A stretch of 64,000 nucleotides of DNA from Bacillota bacterium (GTDB lineage Bacteria; Bacillota; Clostridia; Peptostreptococcales; Anaerovoracaceae). The notes under the pieces were generated by a model. It was not told the DNA's origin, searched no databases, and saw only the letters and a list, made by a program, of their open reading frames with translations. The translations under genes and the position numbers were made by a program. How positions within the stretch are numbered: position 1 is the first letter of the stretch; each line of letters opens with the position of its first letter. Below are positions 1-8,921 of the stretch, piece after piece. The DNA is taken from contig JAAWDM010000055.1 in NCBI GenBank assembly GCA_022793795.1, positions 40,189 to 104,188 on the forward strand. Direction: 5' to 3'.

Positions 1-1854
1 CACATTATCCACTGCACCGGTCTTTTTAGAGCCAAAACGAACATAAGCATTGGCAATCTCCGGCGTCTTACCATCTCTTTTAAATACCAGCATACGAACC
101 GTATTAACCGCACCGTCATAAATCCGCTTTAACTCAGGATGCATATTGATATATTCCGTAACCAAATACTGGTTGTCAATATCCTCTAAAATATCCAATA
201 CCTGCTGACGGGTCACATCCTCATAGTTAAGCTGGTATTTGCCGTTTTCACAGGTAAACTTATAGAATCCATCTCCATGGGAGCCCTCATCTGGCTTTAG
301 AGCCAGCACCCCCTTCTCCTCCACCAGACGGAAAATCTCATCAAAGGTGTTGGTATATCCCTCCGGCAAATCCATCATGGAGATTACCTTATTATTGCCG
401 TTTTTACAGATGATATGGTAATAGTATTCCGGAAAACAACTGTTAAAATCAGAGCAGATATACTTGACTGTAATCTTATCCTCCATCCACTTTCTGTATT
501 TGGGATTGATATGGCGAAGCCACTTATATTCAAAATCGGAAATGTACTCTCCATAGTTTTCCTCTGTAATACCATACTGGGCAATTCGATAGGACAAAAA
601 ACCGTGACGGTAAGCCCACATTTTTTCCTTGAAGCTAGCTTCCTTATTGGTCTTAAAGTCCTGCCAAACCATGCCTAGCCATTTGGTACTCAAATATGGC
701 ACCAGACCTTTTGGATAGAAGGTTCTGGCAAACCGTTTCCGAATCCGCTGTTTAATCTTTTTCCATCTTCTGCGACTTCTCACCTTTCTGCTGGCATAGG
801 CTGCTTTTTTCTGGGCTACCTTGCCTGCCAGATATCTGGAAGTTTCACGGCTAAAAGGTTGACAAGTCGGATAGGCTGGATTATTGAGCATCTTTACAAT
901 CTTAAATCCCTCTTCATTGATAATGATGTCCACTCCAAAGAACTCCAACTGTGGTACAAACCGGCAAATCTCACCGATTTTCTCCGTAATCTCTGACCAG
1001 AAGGGAATGGTCTTTCCATCCCAGGTTCCTGTCTTCACATCGATTGGCGTTTCCCGTACCGTATCCTGGTACTTTTCCTCTTCGTCCACATCATCCTCTT
1101 CCAGACTGTCTGCCATGGCCTGAGCCAAAGATTTCAGCGGCTTGCTCTCATACTTTCCATAGATAAAATATCCATCTCCAATGACAGGGTTGTCCCCCAA
1201 TTCATTGAACACGATAAGGCGCAGCATATTGCCATCCACATTTTGTCCCGGGCTCACCTTCTCTGCAATGACGATGGTGGAGCGATACTCGCTCAGTCTG
1301 GCAATTAGGTCTGATTCTGACATCTCCTCTTCATCAAAGAAAAACCTTCCCTCCCTGTAAGAAATGGCGCTGGCCGAAATTCCGTTGGCAGGCGCTACTG
1401 TAACCACGCCCTTTTCTCTAATTAACGCCAGTATATCCTGGAAACGATCTCCTGCCTGATGGTCATACAATGGAATGATTTGCACTTCTTTATACCGCTT
1501 ACTAATCTGATAGTACAACTGGGGCATATTCTCCCTAAAGGGTTTGAACATGGTGTATACCGTTACCTTATCGGTAATCCACTTGCTATAACCGCCGTTG
1601 AGAGGACGCAAAAACGCATATTCCTTAGCAGAAATATATTCCTTAAAGTTTTCCTCATTAATGCCCAGCTTTTGCACCTGTTCTGGCATGAAGCCGTGTT
1701 TCAGAGCCCAACTGGTTTCCTTTCGGCTGAAGCCGTAATCCCGAGTCTTATGTCTATATACTTCCCGTACCCAGCGACGAGCCTCCCCGCCGGTAAATCC
1801 GCGGGAAGTCGGGCCGAGAGCCAGAATATTTACTACCATTTTTTTCAGTCCCAT
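1..1854 (-). CDS. Tandem-domain sugar-transfer-associated ATP-grasp protein, C-terminus cut by window edge
   Basis: Open minus-strand frame from ATG at 1854 (MGLKKMVVNILALGPTSRG...) to the window edge; two successive similar modules, the second with LKPDEGSHGDGFYKF and NTVRMLVFK as in ATPgrasp_ST-type proteins. Absent from the ORF track because no stop lies in the window. Confidence 0.75.
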   Translation of the reverse strand, partial: MGLKKMVVNILALGPTSRGFTGGEARRWVREVYRHKTRDYGFSRKETSWALKHGFMPEQVQKLGINEENFKEYISAKEYAFLRPLNGGYSKWITDKVTVYTMFKPFRENMPQLYYQISKRYKEVQIIPLYDHQAGDRFQDILALIREKGVVTVAPANGISASAISYREGRFFFDEEEMSESDLIARLSEYRSTIVIAEKVSPGQNVDGNMLRLIVFNELGDNPVIGDGYFIYGKYESKPLKSLAQAMADSLEEDDVDEEEKYQDTVRETPIDVKTGTWDGKTIPFWSEITEKIGEICRFVPQLEFFGVDIIINEEGFKIVKMLNNPAYPTCQPFSRETSRYLAGKVAQKKAAYASRKVRSRRRWKKIKQRIRKRFARTFYPKGLVPYLSTKWLGMVWQDFKTNKEASFKEKMWAYRHGFLSYRIAQYGITEENYGEYISDFEYKWLRHINPKYRKWMEDKITVKYICSDFNSCFPEYYYHIICKNGNNKVISMMDLPEGYTNTFDEIFRLVEEKGVLALKPDEGSHGDGFYKFTCENGKYQLNYEDVTRQQVLDILEDIDNQYLVTEYINMHPELKRIYDGAVNTVRMLVFKRDGKTPEIANAYVRFGSKKTGAVDNV

Positions 1855-2445
1855 TTATTTCTTCGTCCTCCTGTTATAGTCCTCCGGAGAATTGAAATCC
1901 TCCGTATCGTCTCCCAGCATCAAAAATTTCTCTCCAATCTGCTTTTCGCCAAAGGGAAGTCCCGTAAAGGATTGATACACCTGCCAGCCAATGCACTTTT
2001 CAATCTTTCCTTCCAAAAACAACTGGCGCACCCTGTCCACATGATAGTGAAACAGGTCTCCGTCAGTCACTTTAACCGCTACAATAGCGCGGCCGTTTCC
2101 AAAAAACATCATATCATCAGTTTGTGTTGATAAGATGGTATTTATGGCATGGTCGGAGTAAAATGTATCGCCGTAGAGAAAGCATACATTGTCATCAATC
2201 AGTTCCTCGGTAAACCGGTCGATTTCCAGATGGTTATGAAGGGGTTCGTACCGTCTAGCCCCTGGAAACTCATATCTTTCGTCATGGGAAGTGATGATAA
2301 TTTCCCCTGCAGGGTCTCCCTCCCGAAGAAGTCTGACGGTTCTGCCAAGAAGACTTTCTCCACCGATTTCTATCAAATGTTTTGGCCGGTCCTGATAATT
2401 TTGCCAGCGGGTTCCTTTCCCGTCAGCCATGATAATATATCTCAT
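1855..2445 (-). CDS. Sugar/choline-phosphate type nucleotidyltransferase
   Basis: N-terminal MRYIIMADGKGTRWQNYQDRPKHLIEIGGESLLGRTVRLL matches the nucleotidyltransferase signature; abuts the gene ending the window. Confidence 0.75.
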   Translation of the reverse strand: MRYIIMADGKGTRWQNYQDRPKHLIEIGGESLLGRTVRLLREGDPAGEIIITSHDERYEFPGARRYEPLHNHLEIDRFTEELIDDNVCFLYGDTFYSDHAINTILSTQTDDMMFFGNGRAIVAVKVTDGDLFHYHVDRVRQLFLEGKIEKCIGWQVYQSFTGLPFGEKQIGEKFLMLGDDTEDFNSPEDYNRRTKK

Positions 2446-2459
2446 GAGCGCTCCTCACT

Positions 2460-3569
2460 TTAGTCCTTAATTACTCCATGATACCGATAAAAATCTCCCA
2501 GTTCTCCGTGGCGCTGCCCGCCCCAAAGCTGAATGATATTTACTCCGGAGGAGGTATTGGCTTCAATGATACAGTGCCCCTCTTCAGTGATCAGAATATC
2601 CCAGGCGATAAAATGCATATATGGCAAATGATTGGCCAAATTCAGCATATCTTCCTTCAACTGCTGCCACCCTGGAATCACCACGCCTTTAATCGGCGCT
2701 CCCGAATCCGGATGTACCTCATAAACATTTTTATTATGGAGACATCTGGCTTCTGTCAGTACACCAGTATCCAGATCGATTTTGGATACCAGCCCGCCTC
2801 TGCTCCCGTTGTCCACCGGTATGGTTTCCTTGGTTCCAATCCGCTGTACTGCAAAAAACACTTTAAATATGTGGGTTTTCGGGTCCCGCAAAGTAATGAA
2901 CCGAATGGTATTGACCGTCTTATCGTAAATCTCACTGCTGTAGTGGTGCTGCTCCATGGCCTCACTGATAAACCAGTTGTCGTGTTTTTTTAGGAAATTC
3001 AGAAATTCCTCTTCCTCCATAGACTTTAGGTCGATGGCTGGCTGTCCTTCCGGCCGCTCTTTCGTCTCTATCCAACTGAGGCGGCAGACACCGGTTCCCT
3101 TTCCCTTTCCATAGGGCTTAAAAAACAGGGTCTTTTTTTCTTTTAAAAGCTCCAATGCATCCTCATACTCCAAAGCCTGACTTTGAAAGCTGGACAGGTA
3201 CCCTCTATTTTTAATCATATAGCTTTCCGGCACTCTCACATACTGTTTCAAAATCTCCGCGGAAGCAATCTTATTGTTACATACGAAATCAAAAGGTTCA
3301 TTGATATAGCGAGAACGATACCAGTCGAATTCCGACAGATATTCGTGACGATCATTGTGGTCAAAGTCATATAGCATCCACTGGTCCGCTAAAAAACCAC
3401 CGGAAAGATTGGCTCTAATCTTTTTATACCATGGGCACTTGAAATGATTTTTTGCAAACACGATTCTCCGCCAATACAGCAAAAATAATTTCATCTTTTT
3501 CACTGCCCATCTGGTAAACGCAAATACATCCATACTATTATGGTTCCTTTCCTTCCTCAATCCATGCAT
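2460..3569 (-). CDS. Sugar-transfer-associated ATP-grasp protein
   Basis: LFFKPYGKGKGTGVCRLSW, NTIRFITLRDPKTHIFKVFFAVQRIGT, FIAWDILITEEGHCIIEANTSSGVNIIQ; the likely start is an internal Met (3533). Confidence 0.75.
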   Translation of the reverse strand: MHGLRKERNHNSMDVFAFTRWAVKKMKLFLLYWRRIVFAKNHFKCPWYKKIRANLSGGFLADQWMLYDFDHNDRHEYLSEFDWYRSRYINEPFDFVCNNKIASAEILKQYVRVPESYMIKNRGYLSSFQSQALEYEDALELLKEKKTLFFKPYGKGKGTGVCRLSWIETKERPEGQPAIDLKSMEEEEFLNFLKKHDNWFISEAMEQHHYSSEIYDKTVNTIRFITLRDPKTHIFKVFFAVQRIGTKETIPVDNGSRGGLVSKIDLDTGVLTEARCLHNKNVYEVHPDSGAPIKGVVIPGWQQLKEDMLNLANHLPYMHFIAWDILITEEGHCIIEANTSSGVNIIQLWGGQRHGELGDFYRYHGVIKD

Positions 3570-3577
3570 ACATCAAC

Positions 3578-4750
3578 TCAACAGAGATTTCTTAAAATCA
3601 ATTTTACAATCTGTGAAGTTGAAGTTCCCAGCCCCTCCGGCAAATAGGCTCTGCGATATGCATCCAGCACAGCCTGGGGATACGGCTCCGCTCCTCTACC
3701 TATCAAGTCGGTTTTGGCCGCCTTATCAGCAGCCACAAGGCGATTTATCAGCCTTTGTCCGTCTTCATATACGCAGCCAGGCATCACCTGAAATAAATCT
3801 ATATTCATTCCGTTTTTTTCACGGTACTCTTCATAATCATAAACGTAATAGAAGGTCGGTCGGTTTAGTACCGCTCCTTCAATGGCAATGGCCGAATAAT
3901 CGGTAATCAAATAGTCGCAGGCAGCCAGCAAATCCACTGCCGAAAAATCAGGACAGTCGTAAACCTCTGTCTTTCCTGTCACATCCAGTTTCTGATTAGG
4001 ATGTCCCTTGACGATCAGTACGAAACTTTTGTTTCGATTCACCTTCTCCACTGCCTCCACAAGTTCCTCCCAGTGAAGCTGAATATTTTTGCGAAAGGTA
4101 GGCGCATAGAGAAGAATGGCCTTTCCTTCAAACTGTGGATATGCCTTCAGCACTGCCTTTCGATTGGCCTCGGCTGTATCCAGCAGATGGTCGATTCTAG
4201 GCAGGCCGCAGTTGACCAGCTTGTCCTCTGTGGTGTGAAAGGACTGGCAGTAAAAGGGATTCCAAGCCTTCCCTCCAGCAATGATATAATCGTAATTCTC
4301 GTGCATTCTCATCAGGCGGGCCATCTCTTCGCTTCGTCCTGATGACTTCCCCAGGGTCTGATAGCCGGACTGCTTAATCTTCCCCAAAGCGTGCCACATT
4401 TGAATCACGGTCAGACATTTTTTATGATGCAAAATCGATACGGCCGGCCAGTAAGCGTCTAATATGCAAACCTTAGCTGTGGCCATATGATACATGCTTT
4501 TTAGGGTTGTTACTGCAAAATGAACCAGGCCTCCGCTCTGCTCTCCCTCCAGCCGGTTGCACAAAGTCACGATTTCCACATCGTCCCGCTGCCTCTTTAA
4601 CAGTTCCTGCACCATCTGAAAGTCCAGAGTCAGGCTGTTGGACTGTCTACTGAGAAACACCGCCTTATTGGGTTTGGTAGGCAGTAACTTCAAAAAGAAA
4701 TATAGCGCCGCCAAACACCACCGCATCATATATATTGCAATTTTTTTCAT
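3578..4750 (-). CDS. CDP-glycerol:poly(glycerophosphate) glycerophosphotransferase family protein
   Basis: VIQMWHALGKIKQSGYQTLGKS, ILLYAPTFRKN, DYLITDYSAIAIEGAVLNRPTFYYVYDYEEY; typical TagB/TagF-like C-terminal domain. Confidence 0.85.
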   Translation of the reverse strand: MKKIAIYMMRWCLAALYFFLKLLPTKPNKAVFLSRQSNSLTLDFQMVQELLKRQRDDVEIVTLCNRLEGEQSGGLVHFAVTTLKSMYHMATAKVCILDAYWPAVSILHHKKCLTVIQMWHALGKIKQSGYQTLGKSSGRSEEMARLMRMHENYDYIIAGGKAWNPFYCQSFHTTEDKLVNCGLPRIDHLLDTAEANRKAVLKAYPQFEGKAILLYAPTFRKNIQLHWEELVEAVEKVNRNKSFVLIVKGHPNQKLDVTGKTEVYDCPDFSAVDLLAACDYLITDYSAIAIEGAVLNRPTFYYVYDYEEYREKNGMNIDLFQVMPGCVYEDGQRLINRLVAADKAAKTDLIGRGAEPYPQAVLDAYRRAYLPEGLGTSTSQIVKLILRNLC

Positions 4751-4882
4751 CCTGTTATCTCCACACTTACCCTGCAATCCTTGCACGCAAATATAGATCG
4801 CTACGCAATCCTATCACTTTAATTTACCACATTTTTGGCTATTTGTAAATGTTTTCGAGGCAGCTTCTGATGTTCCTATCCC

Positions 4883-4932
4883 AAAAAAATATTGGTTTTT
4901 CAAAGACTGCCTCAATCCCCGAAAAACCAATA
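4883..4932 (-). terminator. Intrinsic terminator after the M20/PepV gene
   Basis: 12-bp perfect inverted repeat TATTGGTTTTTC (4890-4901) / GAAAAACCAATA (4921-4932), followed on the minus strand by a T-run (A7 on plus at 4883-4889). Confidence 0.85.
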
Positions 4933-4937
4933 CTCTT

Positions 4938-6299
4938 TTATTTGAAACTTTTCTCTGTAGTCCCTATCTCATAGAAGGCTTGAGCAAATATTTTAGCGCT
5001 GGTAAGTAAGCTATCGATTCCAATACACTCGTTGGGCTCATGACAGGTATCCTGTTCTCCTGGAAAGATGGGCCCCCAGGCCACCACATTGGGGATAGCT
5101 TTTGCATATGAGCCGCCGTATGCCAAGGAAAATTCATTTTTGAAACCGCTCACTTCTTCATAAGCCTTGGCAAAAGCCTTTAAAAAGGGTTTTTTTTGAC
5201 TGACGAAAACCGCCGACTGCATTTCCTTTTCAACAATTCTGCCCCCTGCAGCCCTGGCAAAGTCCTGAAATCCATCTACAATTCGTCCCTCATCAAATCC
5301 ATAGGCAAACCGAATATTCACATTCAGTTTGCACAGACCGTCCTTTGCCTCTAAAATCGTCGGCGTCAACACGTTTCTATGGACAAACTCTCCCTCATAA
5401 TATTCGGACTCACTGTCAAGTCCTAGGGCTTCCCCATACGGACTCCGCAACTTTTCGTCTATGGCTTTTAGTATAGACCATAGACGGTTTTCCCCAAGTC
5501 CCATGTCCTTGAGTTGGTCAATCAAGAGGAACAAAGCGTTTATCCCCTTTTCTGGTCTTGAGGTATGGGCTGTCTTTCCCTCTGCCTTAACTCGCCTTCC
5601 ATCGGAAAGGATAGCTTCCGCTGCTCCCGGAACCACGTTGCTGGCAGCGCCGCAGTGGATTTCAACCACATACAACCTCTCCGCCTGCCTGGCAATCTCA
5701 TCTTCCACATGGAATTCCATGAGAAAATCTCCAAAGCCTTTTTCAATATTGCTGATAGGATATTCTCCATCTGGTGTAAATCCATAATCAGGCAGTGGAA
5801 AAGATTTTACATAAGCGTCCATATCTGTCCACTCCACTTCCTCCTGGGTTCCAATGATCATCTGTACCTTTTTATGGAGGGGTGCGCCTTGTTCCATCAC
5901 CGCTTTCATGGCATAAAGAGAGGCGATAATCATTCCTTTATCATCCTGGGCTCCTCGCCCATAGATACATCCGTCTAACACCAGAGCCTGGAAGGGATCG
6001 GTCCTCCATTGGTCATAAGGTTCGGCAGGCACCACATCCACATGGGAGAGAATCCCCAAGGTCTCCTCTCCCTCTCCCATCTCGATAACGCCCACCTGAC
6101 CGTCCAAAACGCTGCTGGTTGAAAAGCCCAGCCCTTCTCCCAACTGCAAAACAAAATCCAGAGCTTCCCTTACCTTCGGTAGGTTCGATGAAACGCTTTC
6201 AATGGCAATCAGTTCTGAAAGGGCCTGGACCATGGCCTCCCGCTCTTTTTCTATATATAAATTTAGGAAAGATTTCATTTTATCTAAGCCTTTTCTCAT
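4938..6299 (-). CDS. M20-family dipeptidase (PepV/Sapep type)
   Basis: LGILSHVDVVPAEPYDQWRTDPFQALVLDGCIYGRGAQDDKGMIIASLYAMKA; GTQEEVEWTDMD. Confidence 0.9.
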   Translation of the reverse strand: MRKGLDKMKSFLNLYIEKEREAMVQALSELIAIESVSSNLPKVREALDFVLQLGEGLGFSTSSVLDGQVGVIEMGEGEETLGILSHVDVVPAEPYDQWRTDPFQALVLDGCIYGRGAQDDKGMIIASLYAMKAVMEQGAPLHKKVQMIIGTQEEVEWTDMDAYVKSFPLPDYGFTPDGEYPISNIEKGFGDFLMEFHVEDEIARQAERLYVVEIHCGAASNVVPGAAEAILSDGRRVKAEGKTAHTSRPEKGINALFLLIDQLKDMGLGENRLWSILKAIDEKLRSPYGEALGLDSESEYYEGEFVHRNVLTPTILEAKDGLCKLNVNIRFAYGFDEGRIVDGFQDFARAAGGRIVEKEMQSAVFVSQKKPFLKAFAKAYEEVSGFKNEFSLAYGGSYAKAIPNVVAWGPIFPGEQDTCHEPNECIGIDSLLTSAKIFAQAFYEIGTTEKSFK

Positions 6300-7129
6300 T
6301 CTTTGACTGCCATAGCGCCCTCGATGGTGCCATTGGCCAATACCAGTTTTCGGGTAGTCCTGCGTATAAAATCCTCATAAGAACGCATATCAGGTCCCAC
6401 ATAAGCATAGCAAACGATGAACGGTCTTTCCGCATAGACGATACCCACATCGTGGGCTTTATCCTCTTCATCTCCGGTCTTATGGGCCATAGGAAAATCC
6501 ATAGGCAACTGGCCGCCCATCTTATGATTGATTTGCTGCTGTCTCATGATTGTTTCCAGCCACACAGAGGATTCCTCGTCCACCAGAGTCCGATAATGCA
6601 TCTGCTCCAATAGCTGTCCGATTTCTCTTGGGACGAAATAGTTGTTGATGCCTTTGGCCTCCTTCTCTGCATCCCAATAGCAGCGGTTGAATTGGGTACC
6701 TTCCATGCCCAACTGCAAAAAACATTCCCTGATTACCGGCGTGGTATAGTAACGAAGCAAAGCGTTGGTGGCCGCGCTGTCGCTGATAGTAATCATCAGC
6801 TTGCTCATGGTCTCCACATCCAGGGTCACATCCCCTGTAATATGCTGGATTGCCCCGCAGCCAGGGATTTTTTCCTCTTCCTTCATGGTCACTAAGTCGC
6901 GAAAATTGGTCTTGCCCTGACTACGCAGAAGCAGAATCGCTGCCATCAGCGGCAGTTTTACGATGCTGGCCGGCAAAAACTGTTCATCTGCTCGGAATTC
7001 AGCCGTTTCTCCTGTGACTAGACTCTTATAATAGAAGCCGGCCTGACCATCCATGGCCTTAAGTTCCTCTACAATTTCCTTTAGTACCTCGGTATTCTTA
7101 TCATATCTGTTGTCCATGGCTTTCCTCAT
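6296..7129 (-). CDS. Serine hydrolase, class A beta-lactamase fold
   Basis: SxxK (PASIVKLP), SDSAATN, KTGDEEDKAHDVG; 4-bp overlaps with both neighbours. Confidence 0.85.
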   Translation of the reverse strand: MRKAMDNRYDKNTEVLKEIVEELKAMDGQAGFYYKSLVTGETAEFRADEQFLPASIVKLPLMAAILLLRSQGKTNFRDLVTMKEEEKIPGCGAIQHITGDVTLDVETMSKLMITISDSAATNALLRYYTTPVIRECFLQLGMEGTQFNRCYWDAEKEAKGINNYFVPREIGQLLEQMHYRTLVDEESSVWLETIMRQQQINHKMGGQLPMDFPMAHKTGDEEDKAHDVGIVYAERPFIVCYAYVGPDMRSYEDFIRRTTRKLVLANGTIEGAMAVKE

Positions 7130-8703
7130 TTTCTTCCGCGACGCAGTACCATTCCAGCGTTGGCGCCAGTGTGTTTTCCATTCTCAGCAGTCAAAACACC
7201 GTTGACATACACCCGCTTAATTCCCTTGCAAGGCTGTTTTGGATTTTCATAGGTCGGCGTATCCTCAATTTCATCAAAGTCAAAGAGTACCAAATCTGCC
7301 CACATACCTTCTTTTATCATGCCTCTATCGTGAAGGTTTAGTCTGTTGGCAGGAAGGCCTGTCATCTTATAGATAGCCGTTTCCAGGGAGAGCAGCTTCC
7401 GTTCACGACAGTATTTTGCAATGACTCTAGGAAAGGCCCCATACCAACGAGGATGTGGCTGTCCTTCATAGTCCAGCGGCGCAGCGTATCCGTCGGAACC
7501 AATCATCACATATGGCTGTTGCATGATATATTCGATGTCCTCTTCACACATGCCGAAATTCACTTCGCCCACTCGGCTGTGCTCCTCTAAAATCAAATCC
7601 AGACAGGCATCTCCAGGGTCTACGCCGCGAATCTTTCCGATCTCTTCTATATTTTTACCTACAGCCCACCGATTCTTTTCACTGCCGGTATAGGAAACCA
7701 CGATATCGCCCCATCGTCCCACATGACTGGCATTGCTTTCTTGTTTAATTTTTTCACGGGTCTCAGGGTCCTGTAGCCTGGCCATAAGAGCCTCTACGCC
7801 GCCGTCCTCAAAGGCCCACAGCGGTACGTTGCTATCCAGACCAGTGGCTGAAGCATTATATGGATACTGGTCCATCTTCACATCCATGCCTTGCCGTCTC
7901 GCCTGGTCGACCATGGCGATGGTCGTCTTGCAGTGTACCTGCCATCCCGTCTTCTTGGTTACCTTATGATGGGCAATCTGCAAAGGCGCTCCTGACCTTT
8001 CGGCGATTTCCAAGGACTCCCGTACCGCCTCCACCACTTCATCGCCCTCGTTTCGCATGTGGGTTTCATAGAAAGCGCCGTATGGAACCAACTCTTTACA
8101 TAGTTCGGAAAGTTCATCCACATCTGCATAGCAGCCTGGCGGATAGATAAGGCCGCTGGACATACAGAAGGCTCCCTCTTCCAAGGACTGACGCAGCAGC
8201 CCTTTCATTTCTTCCATCTCTGCTTCTGAGGGTTTTCTGGCCTCAAAGCCCATGGCAGCCAGCCGAATGGTACCATGGCCCACCGCTGTTCCGAAGTTCA
8301 CGCTTGGCTTTTTCGCCTCCACTGCATCCAAATACTGGCCCATGGACTGCCAGCTATATTCCATCTGCCCGATATAGTCGCACAGTTGCTTTTTCTTTTC
8401 CGGATCCGAACTTACCGGCGCTGCCGACATCCCACAGTCGCCTCCAATCTCCGTGGTAATTCCCTGCAAAATCCGGCTCTCTGCTCTAGGATGGCCTGGT
8501 AAGGTCACATCGCTGTGAGAATGTATATCGATAAATCCTGGCGCCAAATAGCAATCTCCGCCATCCACAACCTCTACAGCCATGGTCTCATCCACTGGAC
8601 CCACAGCCTGAATCTTTCCGTCCTTTACGGCCACACTGCCACGAAACCATGGCGCTGGCGTTCCATCGATAATCCTGACATTTTTAATGATATAATCGAA
8701 CAT
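7126..8703 (-). CDS. N-acyl-D-amino-acid deacylase family amidohydrolase
   Basis: APGFIDIHSHSDVTLPGHPRAESRILQGITTEIGGDCGMSAAPV; VMIGSDGYAAPLDYEGQPHPRWYGAFPR. Confidence 0.88.
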   Translation of the reverse strand: MFDYIIKNVRIIDGTPAPWFRGSVAVKDGKIQAVGPVDETMAVEVVDGGDCYLAPGFIDIHSHSDVTLPGHPRAESRILQGITTEIGGDCGMSAAPVSSDPEKKKQLCDYIGQMEYSWQSMGQYLDAVEAKKPSVNFGTAVGHGTIRLAAMGFEARKPSEAEMEEMKGLLRQSLEEGAFCMSSGLIYPPGCYADVDELSELCKELVPYGAFYETHMRNEGDEVVEAVRESLEIAERSGAPLQIAHHKVTKKTGWQVHCKTTIAMVDQARRQGMDVKMDQYPYNASATGLDSNVPLWAFEDGGVEALMARLQDPETREKIKQESNASHVGRWGDIVVSYTGSEKNRWAVGKNIEEIGKIRGVDPGDACLDLILEEHSRVGEVNFGMCEEDIEYIMQQPYVMIGSDGYAAPLDYEGQPHPRWYGAFPRVIAKYCRERKLLSLETAIYKMTGLPANRLNLHDRGMIKEGMWADLVLFDFDEIEDTPTYENPKQPCKGIKRVYVNGVLTAENGKHTGANAGMVLRRGRK

Positions 8704-8811
8704 TCTGCCTCCTCTCTCTTCCTAAAGGCTCACTGCATCTCATCATCCGCCTCTATAAAGATCCATGAAAAGAAATAGTTTAAATGTATAAAAGCATTTA
8801 TCTTATTTTAT

Positions 8812-8826
8812 GCAAAAAAGATGCCA
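8812..8826 (-). promoter_or_regulatory. Putative sigma-54 (-24/-12) promoter for the 8703-4938 operon
   Basis: Minus strand TGGCAT-CTTTT-TTGC with exactly 10 nt between GG and GC; about 110 bp upstream of the deacylase ATG. Confidence 0.65.
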
Positions 8827-8921
8827 TCCTTTTATACGCAAAAAGACTGAAAAAAATACCATTTTTCCCAGCCTATTTCGTCTATTATATCCTATTATAC
8901 CATGAGAAATCCCATTCTATC

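Noticed and set aside
1459-2130. 223-aa plus-strand ORF and the many other ORFs antisense to annotated genes
   Set aside because: All lie opposite well-supported coding sequence with recognisable families; treated as spurious.
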